From: Tieghemiomyces parasiticus
Taxonomy: Eukaryota > Kickxellomycota > Dimargaritomycetes > Dimargaritales > Dimargaritaceae
Reading direction: 5' to 3'
DNA length: 51,159 nucleotides
Assembly: GCA_027575765.1 (NCBI GenBank)
Contig: JANBPT010000247.1
Coordinates: 1-51,159, forward strand
The position numbers and the translations under genes were made by a program. The notes under the pieces were generated by a model that was given only the letters and a program-made list of their open reading frames with translations, had not been told where the DNA came from and searched no databases. Positions 30,715 to 42,433 of this stretch are shown here, piece after piece. Every line of letters begins with the position of its first letter. Positions within the stretch are counted from its first letter, which is position 1.

Positions 30715-32215
30715 GACCAGCGAGGGGTGGATGCTGTAAGCCGTAACGGTCGGAGTCGTACAGTTGTAATGGCCAGCGGGAGCGGCGGGGCCTAGTATTT
30801 CGAAGACACGGGCGAATGGACAACGGTCCAGCCGAGTCGGTGCCTTTCTCGCTTTGAAAACCCCTCAGGCCGGCTGACCTTCCGACCCCTGGCAGACCAA
30901 ACCTCACCGAGACACTGCAAGTCAAGGGAGCATAATTCCCCCCTACGGACGATTTCCCCGCCCACCAGGGCCGTCTGCTGATTCAGCCGCAGCGGTGCAG
31001 GGCCTATCATGCTCCCGCAAATAGCCTAGAAACCTTCGCAACCCATGATCCTCCGGGGCGAGGCTTGGCCAGGGTTTTGGGACGCACCTCAATACTTCTG
31101 CTGCACCACCCTCCGTTGTATTAACCAAGCGAGAGTGGGGAGGGGGATGGTCGTTTCCTACCTCATGAAGTTTGGTTCGAATGGAAGAACCGGCCGTCGA
31201 AACATTAAGCAAAGGTTAATCCCTAGCACTCTATATATAGAGTGGAACTAAAAACTAACTGGGAATTTCCTTAAACAAAATGAGCATAGGGGCAGCCGAC
31301 CACCATATTACGGTCACACCAGCCCCCTTCCCACCCTCAACTAATCCGAAATCAATACTATACCCACAGGGTGGTTCTATACGGCTAACCAAATACGTCT
31401 AATTCAGAGGACTAAAATCTCCGGACGTGTCCCTGGGTAGCAAGGTATGATTCCTAGCGCTGCTCCCTTTCCTGCCCTATTCGATGTTGGGCACCATCGC
31501 TAATTGGTTTGCCACCCCATCACTAGCTCTATTAGGGGCCCTCTCGGGTTGATTGGGGTCACTATCGGTCGCGCAGCGCTTAGCGCCCACCAGAAGCGCC
31601 AGGAAAACCGGGCTAGCCTCGAAACCGAAACGACTAGTCCTAATGTGACGTTGCTCGCCAACGGGGTCCGTTGATCAAGGGACATCGGTAGCCGGGAATG
31701 GCTTCCAGGTTGTCACCGCCCAGCCGGTTGGAATCTGGTCGCTGCGCCAAGTTACCATCTAGAAGCCCAACGCTGCCTCCTCCGCGGCGTGCCATTTAGG
31801 GCCAGGGCCAACCGCCCCATACGACAGCCCTTGCGTCTACTTCTCCGCCATCCAAATGGGGCTAGTAGGGCTACTACTGTTGGTCAGGTGGTCTGTTTGC
31901 CGTCTCCTGCCTCACCGGTCGGTCAAGTCAAGTCATGCCTTTGGCATTCTCCTCTGCCTTCCTCACGGCCCCACTCTCGATCTATGGGTACAGTTCAGTA
32001 CCCCGAGGCCACGTAGGGCTCCCCGTACAGCGCTAGTCACAGCTGGTTTCCCTTTAGTAAACGTTTACAGACAAGTGGGTAGATAAAGACAGGCACCGAA
32101 TCTGTCCGGCAATGACATATGGTACAACGGAGGGGATATTTCTAGTGAACTGACGGGTCGGTCAAATTGACAATCAATAAATGGAGGTGCAAGCACGGTA
32201 AGAGGGATAGCCCAG
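30715..32215. other. Intergenic region between the coilin-like gene and an unknown gene
   Basis: It may hold upstream exons of the coilin-like gene. On the minus strand a TATATATAG box near 31230 precedes an ATG (about 31205) with a donor-like GTAGGA some 44 bases later. I could not connect these to 30714 in phase. The rest shows no coding signal. Confidence 0.3.
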
Positions 32216-33058
32216 CTACGGGGCCGCGTCAGGGGGGAATTCGTTAAATAGTCCTGTCTGGACACGACGGCGTACGCTACCCCACAGACCGGCCAAGATG
32301 CCCCGAAACTCGATGGAGTCCCAGGCGTCCAGGGTAGCCGGGTCATAATAAGAGTATGCGGTACCGTTAACGGCCGTGTCGGGGTCGAAGGCGTCGGCAG
32401 CTGCCATGCCCGCGAACGCGCTGGCGAGCACGTCCTCCGGAGCGGGCGGGGCCGCAGTCGGCAACTCAGTGGCCGTGCGGGGACCGGTGGCCCGCGGGGT
32501 GGTGGGACGGTACGACGCGGCGAGCGCGGGCCGAGCCAGGGTAGCCCGGCGGTTCTCGGCCAGGTAACGCCGCAGTAAGGCTACAGTGGCTTCGGGATCG
32601 CGGGGAAATGGGGAGGGGCCCCGCCGCCGCGCCGGCCGGTCACCAGCGACGGACCGGGTGGTTGTGGTCCAGGCGACCGAGGCTGCACCAAGCGGGGAGG
32701 TAGAACACGCGCTCAGGGCAAGCTCGCTGCGGGACCGCGGGGGCGCCTCGGAAGGGGCACTGGTCTCGAGTATGTGCGACAGCAAGGACGGTCGGAGCAG
32801 GCTTTGAAGGTCGCTGCCCGTCAGCTCGGTAGGACTCCAGTCGAGCGGAGAGGCCAAAGGAAGCTCGCCGGGGCCTGCAGTCGGAAGGGCAGCGGTCGGA
32901 GCGACACGAGAGCGGACGACAGGCGAGCACAAATCAAGCCAGTCCCCTTCGCTGCCAGTTTCAGCCACCGAGGCCCAGGAAGCGGTGTCCAGCGAGAGCT
33001 GAGAGCGGCTGGTGCGAAGGGCGGGAGGCGGAGAAGGATGGTCAGGCCTCGAGGTCAT
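32216..33058 (-). CDS. Hypothetical protein, 280 residues
   Basis: Not recognised. The frame is intact and begins MTSRPDHPSPPPALRTSRSQ. It is rich in Ser, Ala, Pro, Thr and Arg, with many SP/TP pairs in the first 200 residues. Short acidic-hydrophobic patches such as EGDWLDLCSPVV, SPLDWSPTEL and LLRPSLLSHIL may be binding motifs. The C-terminal 50 residues are more ordered in look: SYYDPATLDAWDSIEF, then a possible amphipathic helix, FRGILAGLWGSVRRRVQ. No signal peptide or membrane segment. It could be a nuclear regulatory protein (inference from composition only). Lower-order composition bias means the frame could be fortuitous, but its length makes that less likely. Confidence 0.5.
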   Translation of the reverse strand: MTSRPDHPSPPPALRTSRSQLSLDTASWASVAETGSEGDWLDLCSPVVRSRVAPTAALPTAGPGELPLASPLDWSPTELTGSDLQSLLRPSLLSHILETSAPSEAPPRSRSELALSACSTSPLGAASVAWTTTTRSVAGDRPARRRGPSPFPRDPEATVALLRRYLAENRRATLARPALAASYRPTTPRATGPRTATELPTAAPPAPEDVLASAFAGMAAADAFDPDTAVNGTAYSYYDPATLDAWDSIEFRGILAGLWGSVRRRVQTGLFNEFPPDAAP

Positions 33059-33748
33059 ACCGTAAACGAATGGCCAACTGGGGTCGGGCCGGGGGGAGGA
33101 CGAGTAATGTGCGGAGGGAGGAGGCGAAGGGCGGAGTTTCCAGGTAAAAGAGTTGCAAAGGAAAGTTGAGGTGTCAAGTTGGGAAACAAGATTTGGAGCG
33201 TATGGACGAGAAAGCCCGAGGGCTTCCTAAGCGACAGGCGGGCAGGCAATACAACGGTGCCGGGTGGAGTGGACAGGCAGGAGGGGAGTTTGCTTTGCAA
33301 GAGAGGGGACGCCTTGGTCAAGCTGTGGTGGCACCCGCTGATACGGTCACCAGGGGGGGAGCGGGTGCAAAAGAAGGGTCTCCGGGGGCAGATGTTGACG
33401 CTATCGCCAACCTATTACGCAAGGGCTTGCAGGCCGCTCAGCGTTGTTCAAGGGCACTCCCTACCGATAGGCCTGTACGGACCAACCAATCGCCGCCCCT
33501 ATTGAGTCCCGTCACCCGGCCCGATTCCTTGCCACCACCCATTTTTTTTTACAAAGTCCCACCGCCACCCCCTCCCCCCCCCCCACTCTGGCATGCTCCA
33601 CAAACGACGGAATCGTGCCGCTAGGTAACTTGGTCTTACCAAGGTCAGACCCCCCCCCCCCATCCCGCACCACCAGTTGCTCTCATTTGTCCGATTCCCT
33701 TTGACTTCAGTCCGCCACCTCAATCCATTACATTCTTAACGCTCTACC
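33059..33748. other. Divergent intergenic region
   Basis: Contains the promoters of the unknown minus-strand gene and the plus-strand mitochondrial protein gene. Pyrimidine and poly-C runs occur at 33560-33665. No gene recognised. Confidence 0.45.
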
Positions 33749-34726
33749 ATGTCCCTCCCGCGCTCCCTACTTCCACTGCTATCCCGCGCCCCTCGTCGCC
33801 TGTACTCCACCGCCCATTCCATTGGCGGCAAGGCGGCAGCAGCCCAAAACTCAGCCAACCCAGCGCCTTATGCTGGCGAACCCTACGTCAATGGCATCTA
33901 CGTGACCTATCCGCCCGAGGAGGACCGTTACGTACCCCCTTCCCAGAAGCACTATGAGTACACCCATGAGGGGTTCACCTCCAAATGGTGGCTCGTGGGC
34001 CTGGGCGGCGTGGCGCTGATCAGCCTCATTCCTACCTTTGATCGCTACATGACCAACGACGGTGAGGTAGGTTGCTGACTGCTTACTGTGACACCCGACG
34101 TAACTTGACCGGCAGTTCGCATTCCTTCGCCGTAACCATCCCACGGGTATGCTAATCTGCGGAGTGCCCATCATCACCATCGCACTTCCCACCACCACAC
34201 CAGCTGCCGCATCCCTTCAGTGAGTTCATCGAATCTATCACTTGGAAGGAGGAGGACAGTTACGCCATTCTCGAGGAGATGCTCAAGGCCGAAAAGGAGC
34301 GCGTGGCCTTAAGGTAGGTATCTCAGTCGCCGCTTTTCCTGATTTATCCTCCGGCGTGGCTCGGCGCCTACCCCCCCCCCCACGTTTGCAAACTTATCTT
34401 TGCCCCTCTACCCCCGTACCTAATGTGACCCACCACGACATCACGCAGACTGCAGAACAGCGAGGACCGGGTACTCTACCTGGCCGGCTACCGCGAGCCC
34501 ACTTCCGTGCGTCGTGATCCGTAAGTCACCCTAGCCCTCTTCCCCAGGGAGCCAGTCCACCCCTCTTACCACAGCTTGAATTACCAATGTCGACCTCCCC
34601 CCCTTCTGACACTAACCTTGACTATCCCGCGCCATCTATCAAACGCCCTCCCTCCTATTCAGGTTGATGCAAGCCCAGCCGCGTCACGGCCGGACTGCGG
34701 GCCCCGCACCCAAGGACAACGAATAG
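33749..34726 (+). CDS. Mitochondrial single-pass protein resembling a complex I accessory subunit (4 exons)
   Basis: Exons 33749-34066, 34204-34313, 34449-34520 and 34663-34726 give 187 residues with consistent phases. The first 20 or so residues are Arg/Leu/Ser-rich (LLSRAPRRLYST), a mitochondrial targeting sequence. A Pro/Tyr-rich stretch and one membrane segment (about 85-101, KWWLVGLGGVALISLIPTF) follow. The rest is a charged tail containing HPFSEFIESITWKEEDSY, AEKERVALRL and YREPTSVRRDP. This layout and the tail pattern recall the fungal 17.8-kDa accessory subunit of NADH:ubiquinone oxidoreductase, but similarity is partial and from memory. Donor at 34067 was chosen because the earlier GTGAGG would give a stop in exon 2. 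A different inner-membrane protein is possible. Confidence 0.65.
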
Positions 34727-34945
34727 ACAAATGCCAGATAAATCGCCACTGGAGGATGCCGCGCTTCGCGCTCTGGTTCAATGCGGCAATCCCAACCCAA
34801 TCACCTCAACCCTTGATTTTATAAACCTCTCGCCTATACCGCCAGGTAGAATGATTTGGTCGCCGTGTTGTTTAGGTTTAAATTTACACACATGTACAAT
34901 ATACAGTCTCGTGGTTCACCGGCTACCACGACCGGTCAACCCATA

Positions 34946-36772
34946 TTAGCATTCTCCGCGCTGCCGCTGGCGTAGGTAGTGCGGGTACACGTTTTCAAAC
35001 AGCATGTTGAGTACCTCGCGCCAGGCCAGGTCGAACATGGTCAGTGAAAATTGGCGATCGCGCATTGCGTCTTCCAGCGGGGCGACAAGGTGCGCAGGCA
35101 GGTTGACGGCAAAGTCCGAGTCGGGCCGGATGTAACGAAGGTAAAAGTTGTAGTATAGCGGCTGGACCGAACCCGGTACGGCGGCGGGGTCATGGGCCCG
35201 AGGACGAGCTGGGCCATCCTCGCTGGTGTTGTCCTCTTCAGCGGTTGTGGCCCCGTCATCGCTGTGGTCATGGTCACTAGCCTGCCCCCCATCGCCTGGC
35301 GGTGCGGCGGGAGCGAGGCGGGCCAACGTGTCCACAATAGAGACGCTGGGGTCGGTTAAATTCGGGCGCCGGCTGGCGAGGGCGGCGCGCTGCGAGGCCG
35401 GTCGGTGGAATTTGTGGAGGAATTGGCTGGGCGACCGCCCCAGCGCGACCAGGCGCTGCAGCGGGTTAGTACGGACGACAGGGTCACTGTTGGTATCGTG
35501 GTCCTGAGCTGGGTTCAATGCGCCGTCCGGCGTCCGCGTCGCCTGGACGGTATGATGTTTCAGGCACTGGTAGTCCTCGAGAAACAGAATCAGCTCAGTT
35601 GCGAAGCACTTGGCGGCGCTCAACTTGAGCCGCTCAAACTGGGCAGTGTCGCCCAGGGACTCGGTGAAGCCACCCGCCCCGAATGTCATGAGGTCGGTGG
35701 CATCGTCGACGCGGCCGGCCAAAAACGCCGGCAGCCCCGTGGCCGCGGCGTCGGACGGTAGCAGGCTGGGCTTCTTCTTGAAGCGCCCGGGGAACAGGTC
35801 CGGGGCGACCTCTAGACCTGACGGGGTGACGCTGGGCCGCCGCTGGTACATCCAGTCACGCTCATACAGCAACGGGGCCACCACGAGCATTACGTGGCCA
35901 GCGGCCAATCCGGCCATGAGAAACATGTTGCCCGCGAAGTACGGGTACAGGGTGGCGCGCGCCAGGAAGCTGGCCTGGAATAAGGCATAGCTCAAGTACC
36001 CGATGGCAATCTCGACCTGTACTTCACGGCGGAGCCCGTAGGCCTCGTCCATGCCCCAGGTCCAAAAGACGAAGAGCGGACACGCGACGGCCAGGTGGAC
36101 GGCCATGATGCCCACGACGACAACGTACTCGGCGGCTAGATCGCAGCGGGTGGCGAGCGGGGCCACCCTGAAGCGGGTCGAAAAGGTCTGCACAAACACC
36201 AGGTAGACAAAGAGAAGGCAGAGCAGTCCCAGCAGCAAACGGATGAGCGACGGTTCGGAAAAGAGCTGCCGCTTGCGCATCCAGGGGATTCGCTGCACCA
36301 AGGCGGGGAAGCTCAGCCGGTCGTACCAAGGCGCGGCGGCGGGGCGGGTAGCGGGACGAAGACGGGCCGTGTCGCACCCCCCCGGTCCGTCGGTCCGCAC
36401 CGGCCGAGTGTCGAGGGCGGGGGCGCGCAGCTTGGCCTGGTGGTACTCGTATTGGAAGAGGAAGCGCAGGTTGCGCGCGATGAAGGAGAAGACCCACAGG
36501 AAGCCCAGGGCGTGGTAGCCCCAGAGATTGAGGAAGCACGGGAAGGTCGGGCGGAAGGCGTTGCCAAGGCAGAAAAGCACCGAGAGTCCCAGGGCGCTGC
36601 CGACGTGGATGATATTTAGCCACAGGGCGTGGTGGCGTACCGCTCGCATGCGGCGCGCATAGACGGCCGTGGTGGCGAGCACAAACATGCTGTACACGAC
36701 CGCCAGGGTCAGGTAGCCAACGGCCTTGCGTCGCAAGAACGCCGGGGTATAGACGAACGTCTCACTATCCAT
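34946..36772 (-). CDS. Seven-transmembrane protein with C-terminal RGS domain
   Basis: 608 residues from the ATG at 36772. Seven hydrophobic segments lie within about residues 15-310, including GYLTLAVVYSMFVLATTAVY, LIRLLLGLLCLLFVYLVF and EYVVVVGIMAVHLAVACPLF. An RGS domain follows from about 375: RLKLSAAKCFATELILFLEDY, then NFYLRYIRPDSDFAVNLP and FDLAWREVLNMLFENVYPHYL. Between the RGS halves sits an acidic, Ser/Pro-rich insert of about 130 residues. RGS domains speed GTP hydrolysis by G-alpha; a membrane receptor-like part suggests ligand-regulated G-protein signalling at the plasma membrane (inference). The open frame upstream to 37360 was excluded: it lacks conserved sequence and contains a likely leader. 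Confidence 0.85.
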   Translation of the reverse strand: MDSETFVYTPAFLRRKAVGYLTLAVVYSMFVLATTAVYARRMRAVRHHALWLNIIHVGSALGLSVLFCLGNAFRPTFPCFLNLWGYHALGFLWVFSFIARNLRFLFQYEYHQAKLRAPALDTRPVRTDGPGGCDTARLRPATRPAAAPWYDRLSFPALVQRIPWMRKRQLFSEPSLIRLLLGLLCLLFVYLVFVQTFSTRFRVAPLATRCDLAAEYVVVVGIMAVHLAVACPLFVFWTWGMDEAYGLRREVQVEIAIGYLSYALFQASFLARATLYPYFAGNMFLMAGLAAGHVMLVVAPLLYERDWMYQRRPSVTPSGLEVAPDLFPGRFKKKPSLLPSDAAATGLPAFLAGRVDDATDLMTFGAGGFTESLGDTAQFERLKLSAAKCFATELILFLEDYQCLKHHTVQATRTPDGALNPAQDHDTNSDPVVRTNPLQRLVALGRSPSQFLHKFHRPASQRAALASRRPNLTDPSVSIVDTLARLAPAAPPGDGGQASDHDHSDDGATTAEEDNTSEDGPARPRAHDPAAVPGSVQPLYYNFYLRYIRPDSDFAVNLPAHLVAPLEDAMRDRQFSLTMFDLAWREVLNMLFENVYPHYLRQRQRGEC

Positions 36773-38261
36773 GATGGGCAGGTAGGGTCGATGGGCCACC
36801 GAGGCGCGACGGGACGGAGGGTGGCGGTGGATGGCAGGCACGGGGACGAGCAGCGGCCTTCCTGAAGGAGAAGGTGTGCGAACGATGGGCGGAGGGGAGA
36901 GTGGGATAGGCGTGGCACTGGGGCCGGTGGGTTGGAGGAAATAGGCGTGGCCAGCCGGGGGGCGGAGGTAATAGATGTAGCCAAAGTGGGGCAAATAGCG
37001 GGGCCGCGAGAAGTCGTTATCAATGTCCGCATGCGGAGCAAAGGCCGGCGGGCGGGCGGCTGGAAACACGGTGCAAAGTAACAGAGTAGGGGAAAATGGT
37101 CGCGAAGGTATAGGCCGAGAAGGTAGGAAAAATGCGGCGTTGCATATGCGAAATGGGGCCAAGGAAACGAGGGCCGTGGGCGCCCCGTTGACTATATACA
37201 GGCGGGAGCGGTCGGGCCAGGGCGAGAAGTGTTGAGGAAGAGGACATACGACGGACGTCACAGCGGCGGTCGGGTCCCGAGCCCCGCCGACTACAAGGCA
37301 AGGCACGGGCGGTGAATGGGAAGGGGTCTCGGAACCCGGCTTTAGGGTGCCATTGGGCACCGGACGATTTCCATCATCTGGGGTCCTCCGTCCTGTCGCC
37401 GCACTAGCTCGCTTCGCCTCGACGACCAGCCCAGCCAGGCTCAGCGCTCGCGGCTTGTGTGGGGACGGTGGCCGCTGCAGCTCGCTTGTAGAATTGGCCC
37501 TGGACCCGGATGGCGTGAATTATCCGTGCACCCTTCCCCTCCAGGGTCAGCTCATCTTCTCTTACACTGTGGCCCGGGCTTGACAGGCCGGCGTACAGCT
37601 GCATCTACTTCTTTATACGCAACCGCTAGTTTGGATACCAGCACCACAGCTATCACTGCCGGTGCCGCCTGCTCCAGACCCCTGTTTCCCACAAATGTTT
37701 TCTAGCCATTATCGTCAGCTACATCCCCAGTTGCAGGATTGGGCCGGGCCATGTATAGTCAGCCTCTCTGATTCTCCATAATGCGCACGGCTTCCAGGGT
37801 CCACGGACCGAAGTGCCCCATGAGGTATATTTCAGGCCCGACGAATCACACCTCGGTTACACCAAGGGGCCGGCAGCTGCGTATTGGCACGCCATGGTTT
37901 TTTAAAAACAAATCGGCGCAAATTCTCCTTCTTATCTCCAGGTAGAGACGGGGGCGATGACCAAGCGGGTCGCCGTAGGTTGCTTAGTGGGGTCGGCAAT
38001 TAGGCCAGCCGAAGTAAAAAAAAACGATTGCTCAGCAGAAGACTGGGTGGTGACTGCCAACCGATAGGGGCCAGGCAATGCCCAAGTCCTTCCGTCATTC
38101 AAGTGACATCCTACCAGTAGTTAACAGCAAACCTCAGCTGCGACACAATGACTACAAGCTCTTTAAGTTTATTGACCAAAGCCGACTTCTCCGTCCTTTA
38201 CCGCAGCCGTATAACGCGATGATACGAAGGCACTGTAAAATAAAGCAGAGTAGGCCAGCGG
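36773..38261. other. Intergenic region between the 7TM-RGS gene and MON1
   Basis: About 1.5 kb. The left part is the RGS gene promoter and leader, with a TATATA-like run at about 37190-37198 on either strand. The remainder to the MON1 stop shows no coding potential I can support. Confidence 0.4.
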
Positions 38262-40856
38262 TTACACCGTGGGCGGATGGGCAGCAAAGAGCGCCTCTTC
38301 GAACTTTTTGACCCACTGGATGAGCTGGTTAGACGACGCCACCAACGTGGTTTTGCGCACGAGGGGCCCGAAAGTGGCATAGAGCTCAAACCCAGCGGTG
38401 CTCTGAGGGAAGGGCGGCGGCGATGGAAGATGGAGGTTAGTGCCTGTACGCGGACCAGCATTCGGCGGGTGGGGTCAGAGTGGGGGCCGAGGCAGACACT
38501 TACCCAGCCCAGGATCGTCTCGCTGGTGGTAACCTGGTGCACGATGCGTACGGGCTGCTTCTGGTCGTGAAGCGATGCCCAGACCCGATGGTACTTGGCA
38601 AGGAGGCTAGAGTATAGCGGCAGGGCGTAGGGTATTAGTGTACCGAGCTCGAGCGGAACAGACCGCCGTAGGGGAGTGTGATGAGCTGGGAGGGGCCTAC
38701 CTTTCCTGTTCGTGAAGCTTGACGTAGGGTTCCGCGTAGAGCGAGCTAGTATGCTGTACGCAACGGTTCAGCCGGTAGACAAAATGCCGTAGACCCGGAA
38801 CGCCGAGTTCAGCTGCGTGTGGTAAGGAAGGGAGAGGGGGCAGGTGGCTGAGGTGAGGATGGGTGGGGTCTACCACGTCGTCCTGCGGGACATACGAAGG
38901 GGTTCAACGATGTAAAAAAAAATCACCCACTTACCAGGGGAATAGGCCGGTTCCTGGACCACCGCCTGTAGCTTGTCGAGGTCGCCGGTGCGGGTTAATT
39001 TCTGAAGAGATGACGGCCAGCCGGGAAGAAGAGGATACATCAGCCAATTTTGGCATTGTTAGCCTGGGATTGCCAAACCAATGAACTTTGGCCTCTGGTA
39101 CCAGTCTCCGGCGAGTCCCCGTTAAGCTGGCCCATGAGGGCGGTGGTTTCCAGGCTGGGTCACGTACCTCTACAATGCCGCTCTTGATGGCCGACATTTC
39201 CGCGAACCGCCCCTTATCGGGTGAGAGCAACAAGAGGCAGACACCCGGCACCAGGTAGCAGATGTAGACGTGTAGAAACCCGTCGCGGTTGAAGCGTGGC
39301 AGGCAGATGGGTATCCAATTCTCGCCCATTTGGAACGACGTAAAGGAGCCAACGGTACTGAGCAGCAGGTGGAGATCTAGCGTGACGATACAAGGCAGAC
39401 GGACAGGGTGACGGTGAGACACGGGTGAGTGCACATACTAGCAGGCCCGGTCCGCAGGCAAATGCAGCCTGTGGAGGATGGAGGGGGCCTTCAGGTGCGC
39501 CGAAGATAATACTATATACCCGGAGGAACACGGGTGAGCGACGGAGACGTCACAACGGTACCCGCCATTTTTAGCGTGAACCCCGCCAGTAACTTACCCG
39601 ACGTGTACAGGGCGGTCTCTTTAGGTCGGAGCATCGTGATGAGCCGCTTGCCCGACACGAGTAGGGCGTACAGGACATTCTGCGCGGAGTTGGGGTTGGG
39701 TGACACGGGAAGAGAGAGGAGAGGGGCCCCATGGCGCGGCGAGGGCACGATGAGACGGGTGCACCGATTAGTCGGGTTGCCAGTGCAGAATCAGAAGGGC
39801 ATCCATGACGTAGGCGGTGGCATGCCCACGCCCTTGGCCCGCCCGACCGCCATGGACTTACCCGAGACTTGGCCAACTTGAGTGCAAGTCCGAGTCGCTC
39901 CCGCAGCCGAGGTGGCAATCGGAGAGTCTCGATCGAGCCCAGGGCAAAGCTAAAGTTGGTTGAGAACTGGTTGACCAGATGGTCCAGCATGGCCTCCGTT
40001 CCGGTCAACAGTTTACGCAAGTCAAAGCTGCTGTGGCCACGGAAGGCCCGCTGGAGCTGGCCGTGAGAGACAATGCTCAGAATTTGGTCGTGGAGGTAGG
40101 TGAGCTGGTAACGCAGCTGCACCTCGGGTTCCTCGGTCTGGGCCACCGCCATTAAGTATAGGGGTTCTCGTATCAGAAATGTCAGGATGTGGCCGCCCGA
40201 GCGGACGGTGCGGAGCGTATCGTCAGCGTCGGCCACCAATGATATTAGGGCCTGGATGACTCCCATAAATGTGGCGATGCGGGACTCGTCGCCGTACCTG
40301 ATAGGCAAAGGAGTAGGGGTTAAAAACGAATATGGGGGTGGATCTATAGGCCCTGTAATGGCATGACACCAGCATGAGGGAACCTCGCCATGGTCCCTTG
40401 GAGGAGTACCTACCGACTATAAACGGGTTTTCCCGCATTGCTAAGCACAAGGAAATGTTTGGCGCGGTGACGCCAGACCTCCGAAGTTGGATCTGCGAGG
40501 GAGAGGAAAGCAGTAGTAAGTAATAGAGCGTCAACTGATGTATGAGATGTACAGGTTATCATCTACAAGTGAGGCACGACTGGGGAGTGTTTCTGGGTAT
40601 GCGTAGCTATGGGTGGGAGATTATATCTGGTGCACCTACCTTCTGCCTCGTGGTTTTGACGGTGGCCAGCCGTCGCTATTGCTATCGGAACAGCGGGAGG
40701 CGTAGTTACGGGCGGGGCCGGTTGGCTCTGCGCGACAGGGGGTAAATTAGAGAAGGAGCACACCGCGTGGAGTGTAGGAGAGGACGGGCTAGTTTTACAC
40801 CGGATGGGACGTCGCGAGCCGAGGCCTAGATACGCCGCCCCGGGCGAGCGGTCCAT
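38262..40856 (-). CDS. MON1: Vacuolar fusion protein Mon1 (9 exons)
   Basis: Exons on the minus strand: 40856-40640, 40492-40414, 40297-39862, 39679-39598, 39376-39168, 39001-38935, 38812-38701, 38606-38504 and 38402-38262. They total 1446 nt, or 481 residues, and every junction keeps phase. Conserved parts: KHFLVLSNAGKPVYSRYGDE (first longin domain), QALISLVADADDTL, QLRYQLTYLHDQILSIVS, FDLRKLLTGTE, DLHLLLSTVGSF and ENWIPICLPRFNRDGFLHVY. Mon1 with Ccz1 forms the exchange factor that activates the Rab7/Ypt7 GTPase on late endosomes, autophagosomes and vacuoles. The N-terminal 60 residues are Ser/Pro-rich and shorter than in many orthologues. The most intron-rich gene here. Confidence 0.92.
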
Positions 40857-42433
40857 ACCTTGGACGGGTTAATGTGGCGGAATGGCAGGCAAAGGAGGAT
40901 GGGGGGAGGGGCTTGGCCAATGAGCGTGTTGACAGCTAGGGCGATGAATGGGAGAGCCGGGTTAATGGATGCAACAAGAAGTGTGGTGGCGGGAGGGATA
41001 CGGGTTGACCTGGAACATGGGCTCCAGGCATTTCGGGGAATCCTCTAGTGACAGAGGCCAAACACGCCTAGGGCGTAGCCGAATTCTGTTACAACAATAA
41101 CCACGTGACTACCCTGGTTACTTGTCGTCCTGGCTTCCTTCAGTTGGCGGGAAACCAAACGCAAACGTAGACCCCATTTCAAACTCCGACTATGGGTCGT
41201 CTGTAGTGTGCGTGGTCGGTAGGCAAGGTCGAAACCCTCCAGATCTGCCCAATATGGGCGGCCAGAAACCAGTCGAGTCCCGTAGACTCGACCTTGGCAG
41301 GTAGCCGAACAATCGAGGTGGACGCGAGGGTCGACAGCGTCTGGCAGGGGCTCCCACGCTATTAACTGGGATATCGAGCCGTGTTGGGAGCACTGCGGTC
41401 AGGGACACGGCGGGGGATGGTGTCGCCCTTGGAAGCGCCTGCATAACCCTCCTGGTATCTGGTCCCCTGTTCCCGTCGCCAGTCCAGCGGATCAGTACGA
41501 GATTTTCGGCTGCGCTACCGTGGCGGCCGAGGCTAATGCCAGAACCCTAAGAGCGTAGATCGAGCAAGATCAACCCTTTGTCTATGGAGGCGCGCTGGTG
41601 AGGATTGGGTGGTCGTCTACACCGCATAGGGTCGGCGTGAACCCGTTTAAACTCCATTACGACTAGAGAAAACGATCTGCCGTGACCCCGATTCCCAAAA
41701 TTGGTCTAACGAGGCACCTTCGATGCAGGGTTGCCACTTCTGGACTGGATAAACTTGTCCGCTCCACACTTGCTGCCGGTCGATCAATCAGCTGGATCGT
41801 TGTGTCGTAGAGTTTCTTCGACTGGGCCTTTCGAAACGGGTCCACCGGGCTTTCCCCCGTCCTCCTTCTGCCGGAGGGGCCCCCAACCGTTTGACCGATA
41901 TTTCTGCTGCGTGCGCTCTTTCCTCCGCTAGTAAGATTAGGTGATTCGCTCAACAGCGGAGGAGCCATTCTAACCCAGGCTGCCGTGGACGACGCATTAG
42001 GTCGAACGATCGGCCGTGCGAGTATTAATTATGTAAGAATAGTAGCTGAAAATGTGGAACTCGGCAGACGGTGTGTAGGAAGAGAGCGGCTTATCAGCAC
42101 TTCAACGGTGCCAATCGGTTAACTTTCGGGTCCGGACCCCCCCCTCCTTTCAAACTAGAGACTGAATCGTTTGTGCCCAGCCCTTCGACTTCGGGTACCT
42201 AGCAGCCGCTGGCGGTGCATGTCAGTCAAGTTCTGCTCTCAACCGCGAGCCTACCTCGCAGCTATATAATCCCCACGTCATCCACGTTGGCGACGGCATC
42301 GTTTACCACCCACTCTCACTCTACTCGCCTACTAATATACCGCGTGAACTACTCCCTACTGCTTCCTAACCGACTGATACATTACCCATCGGTTCGTTTC
42401 CATAATCCACTCTCTTCCCATTCCTGCGTCAAC
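40857..42433. other. Intergenic region between MON1 and a small secreted protein gene
   Basis: About 1.6 kb with only short unrecognisable frames on both strands. The last 170 bases carry a TATA box, listed separately, and a pyrimidine-rich leader. Confidence 0.4.
42262..42270 (+). promoter_or_regulatory. TATA box of the small secreted protein gene
   Basis: CTATATAAT lies about 165 bases upstream of the ATG at 42434, followed by a pyrimidine-rich leader. The distance fits other fungal TATA promoters; the transcript start is unknown. Confidence 0.5.

Noticed and set aside
31165..31180. GGTTCGAAT resembling a tRNA T-loop
   Set aside because: No matching A box, anticodon arm or acceptor stem around it.
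36773..37360. Upstream open frame extending the 7TM-RGS protein by 196 residues
   Set aside because: No conserved sequence and no signal peptide; it contains a likely promoter and leader.
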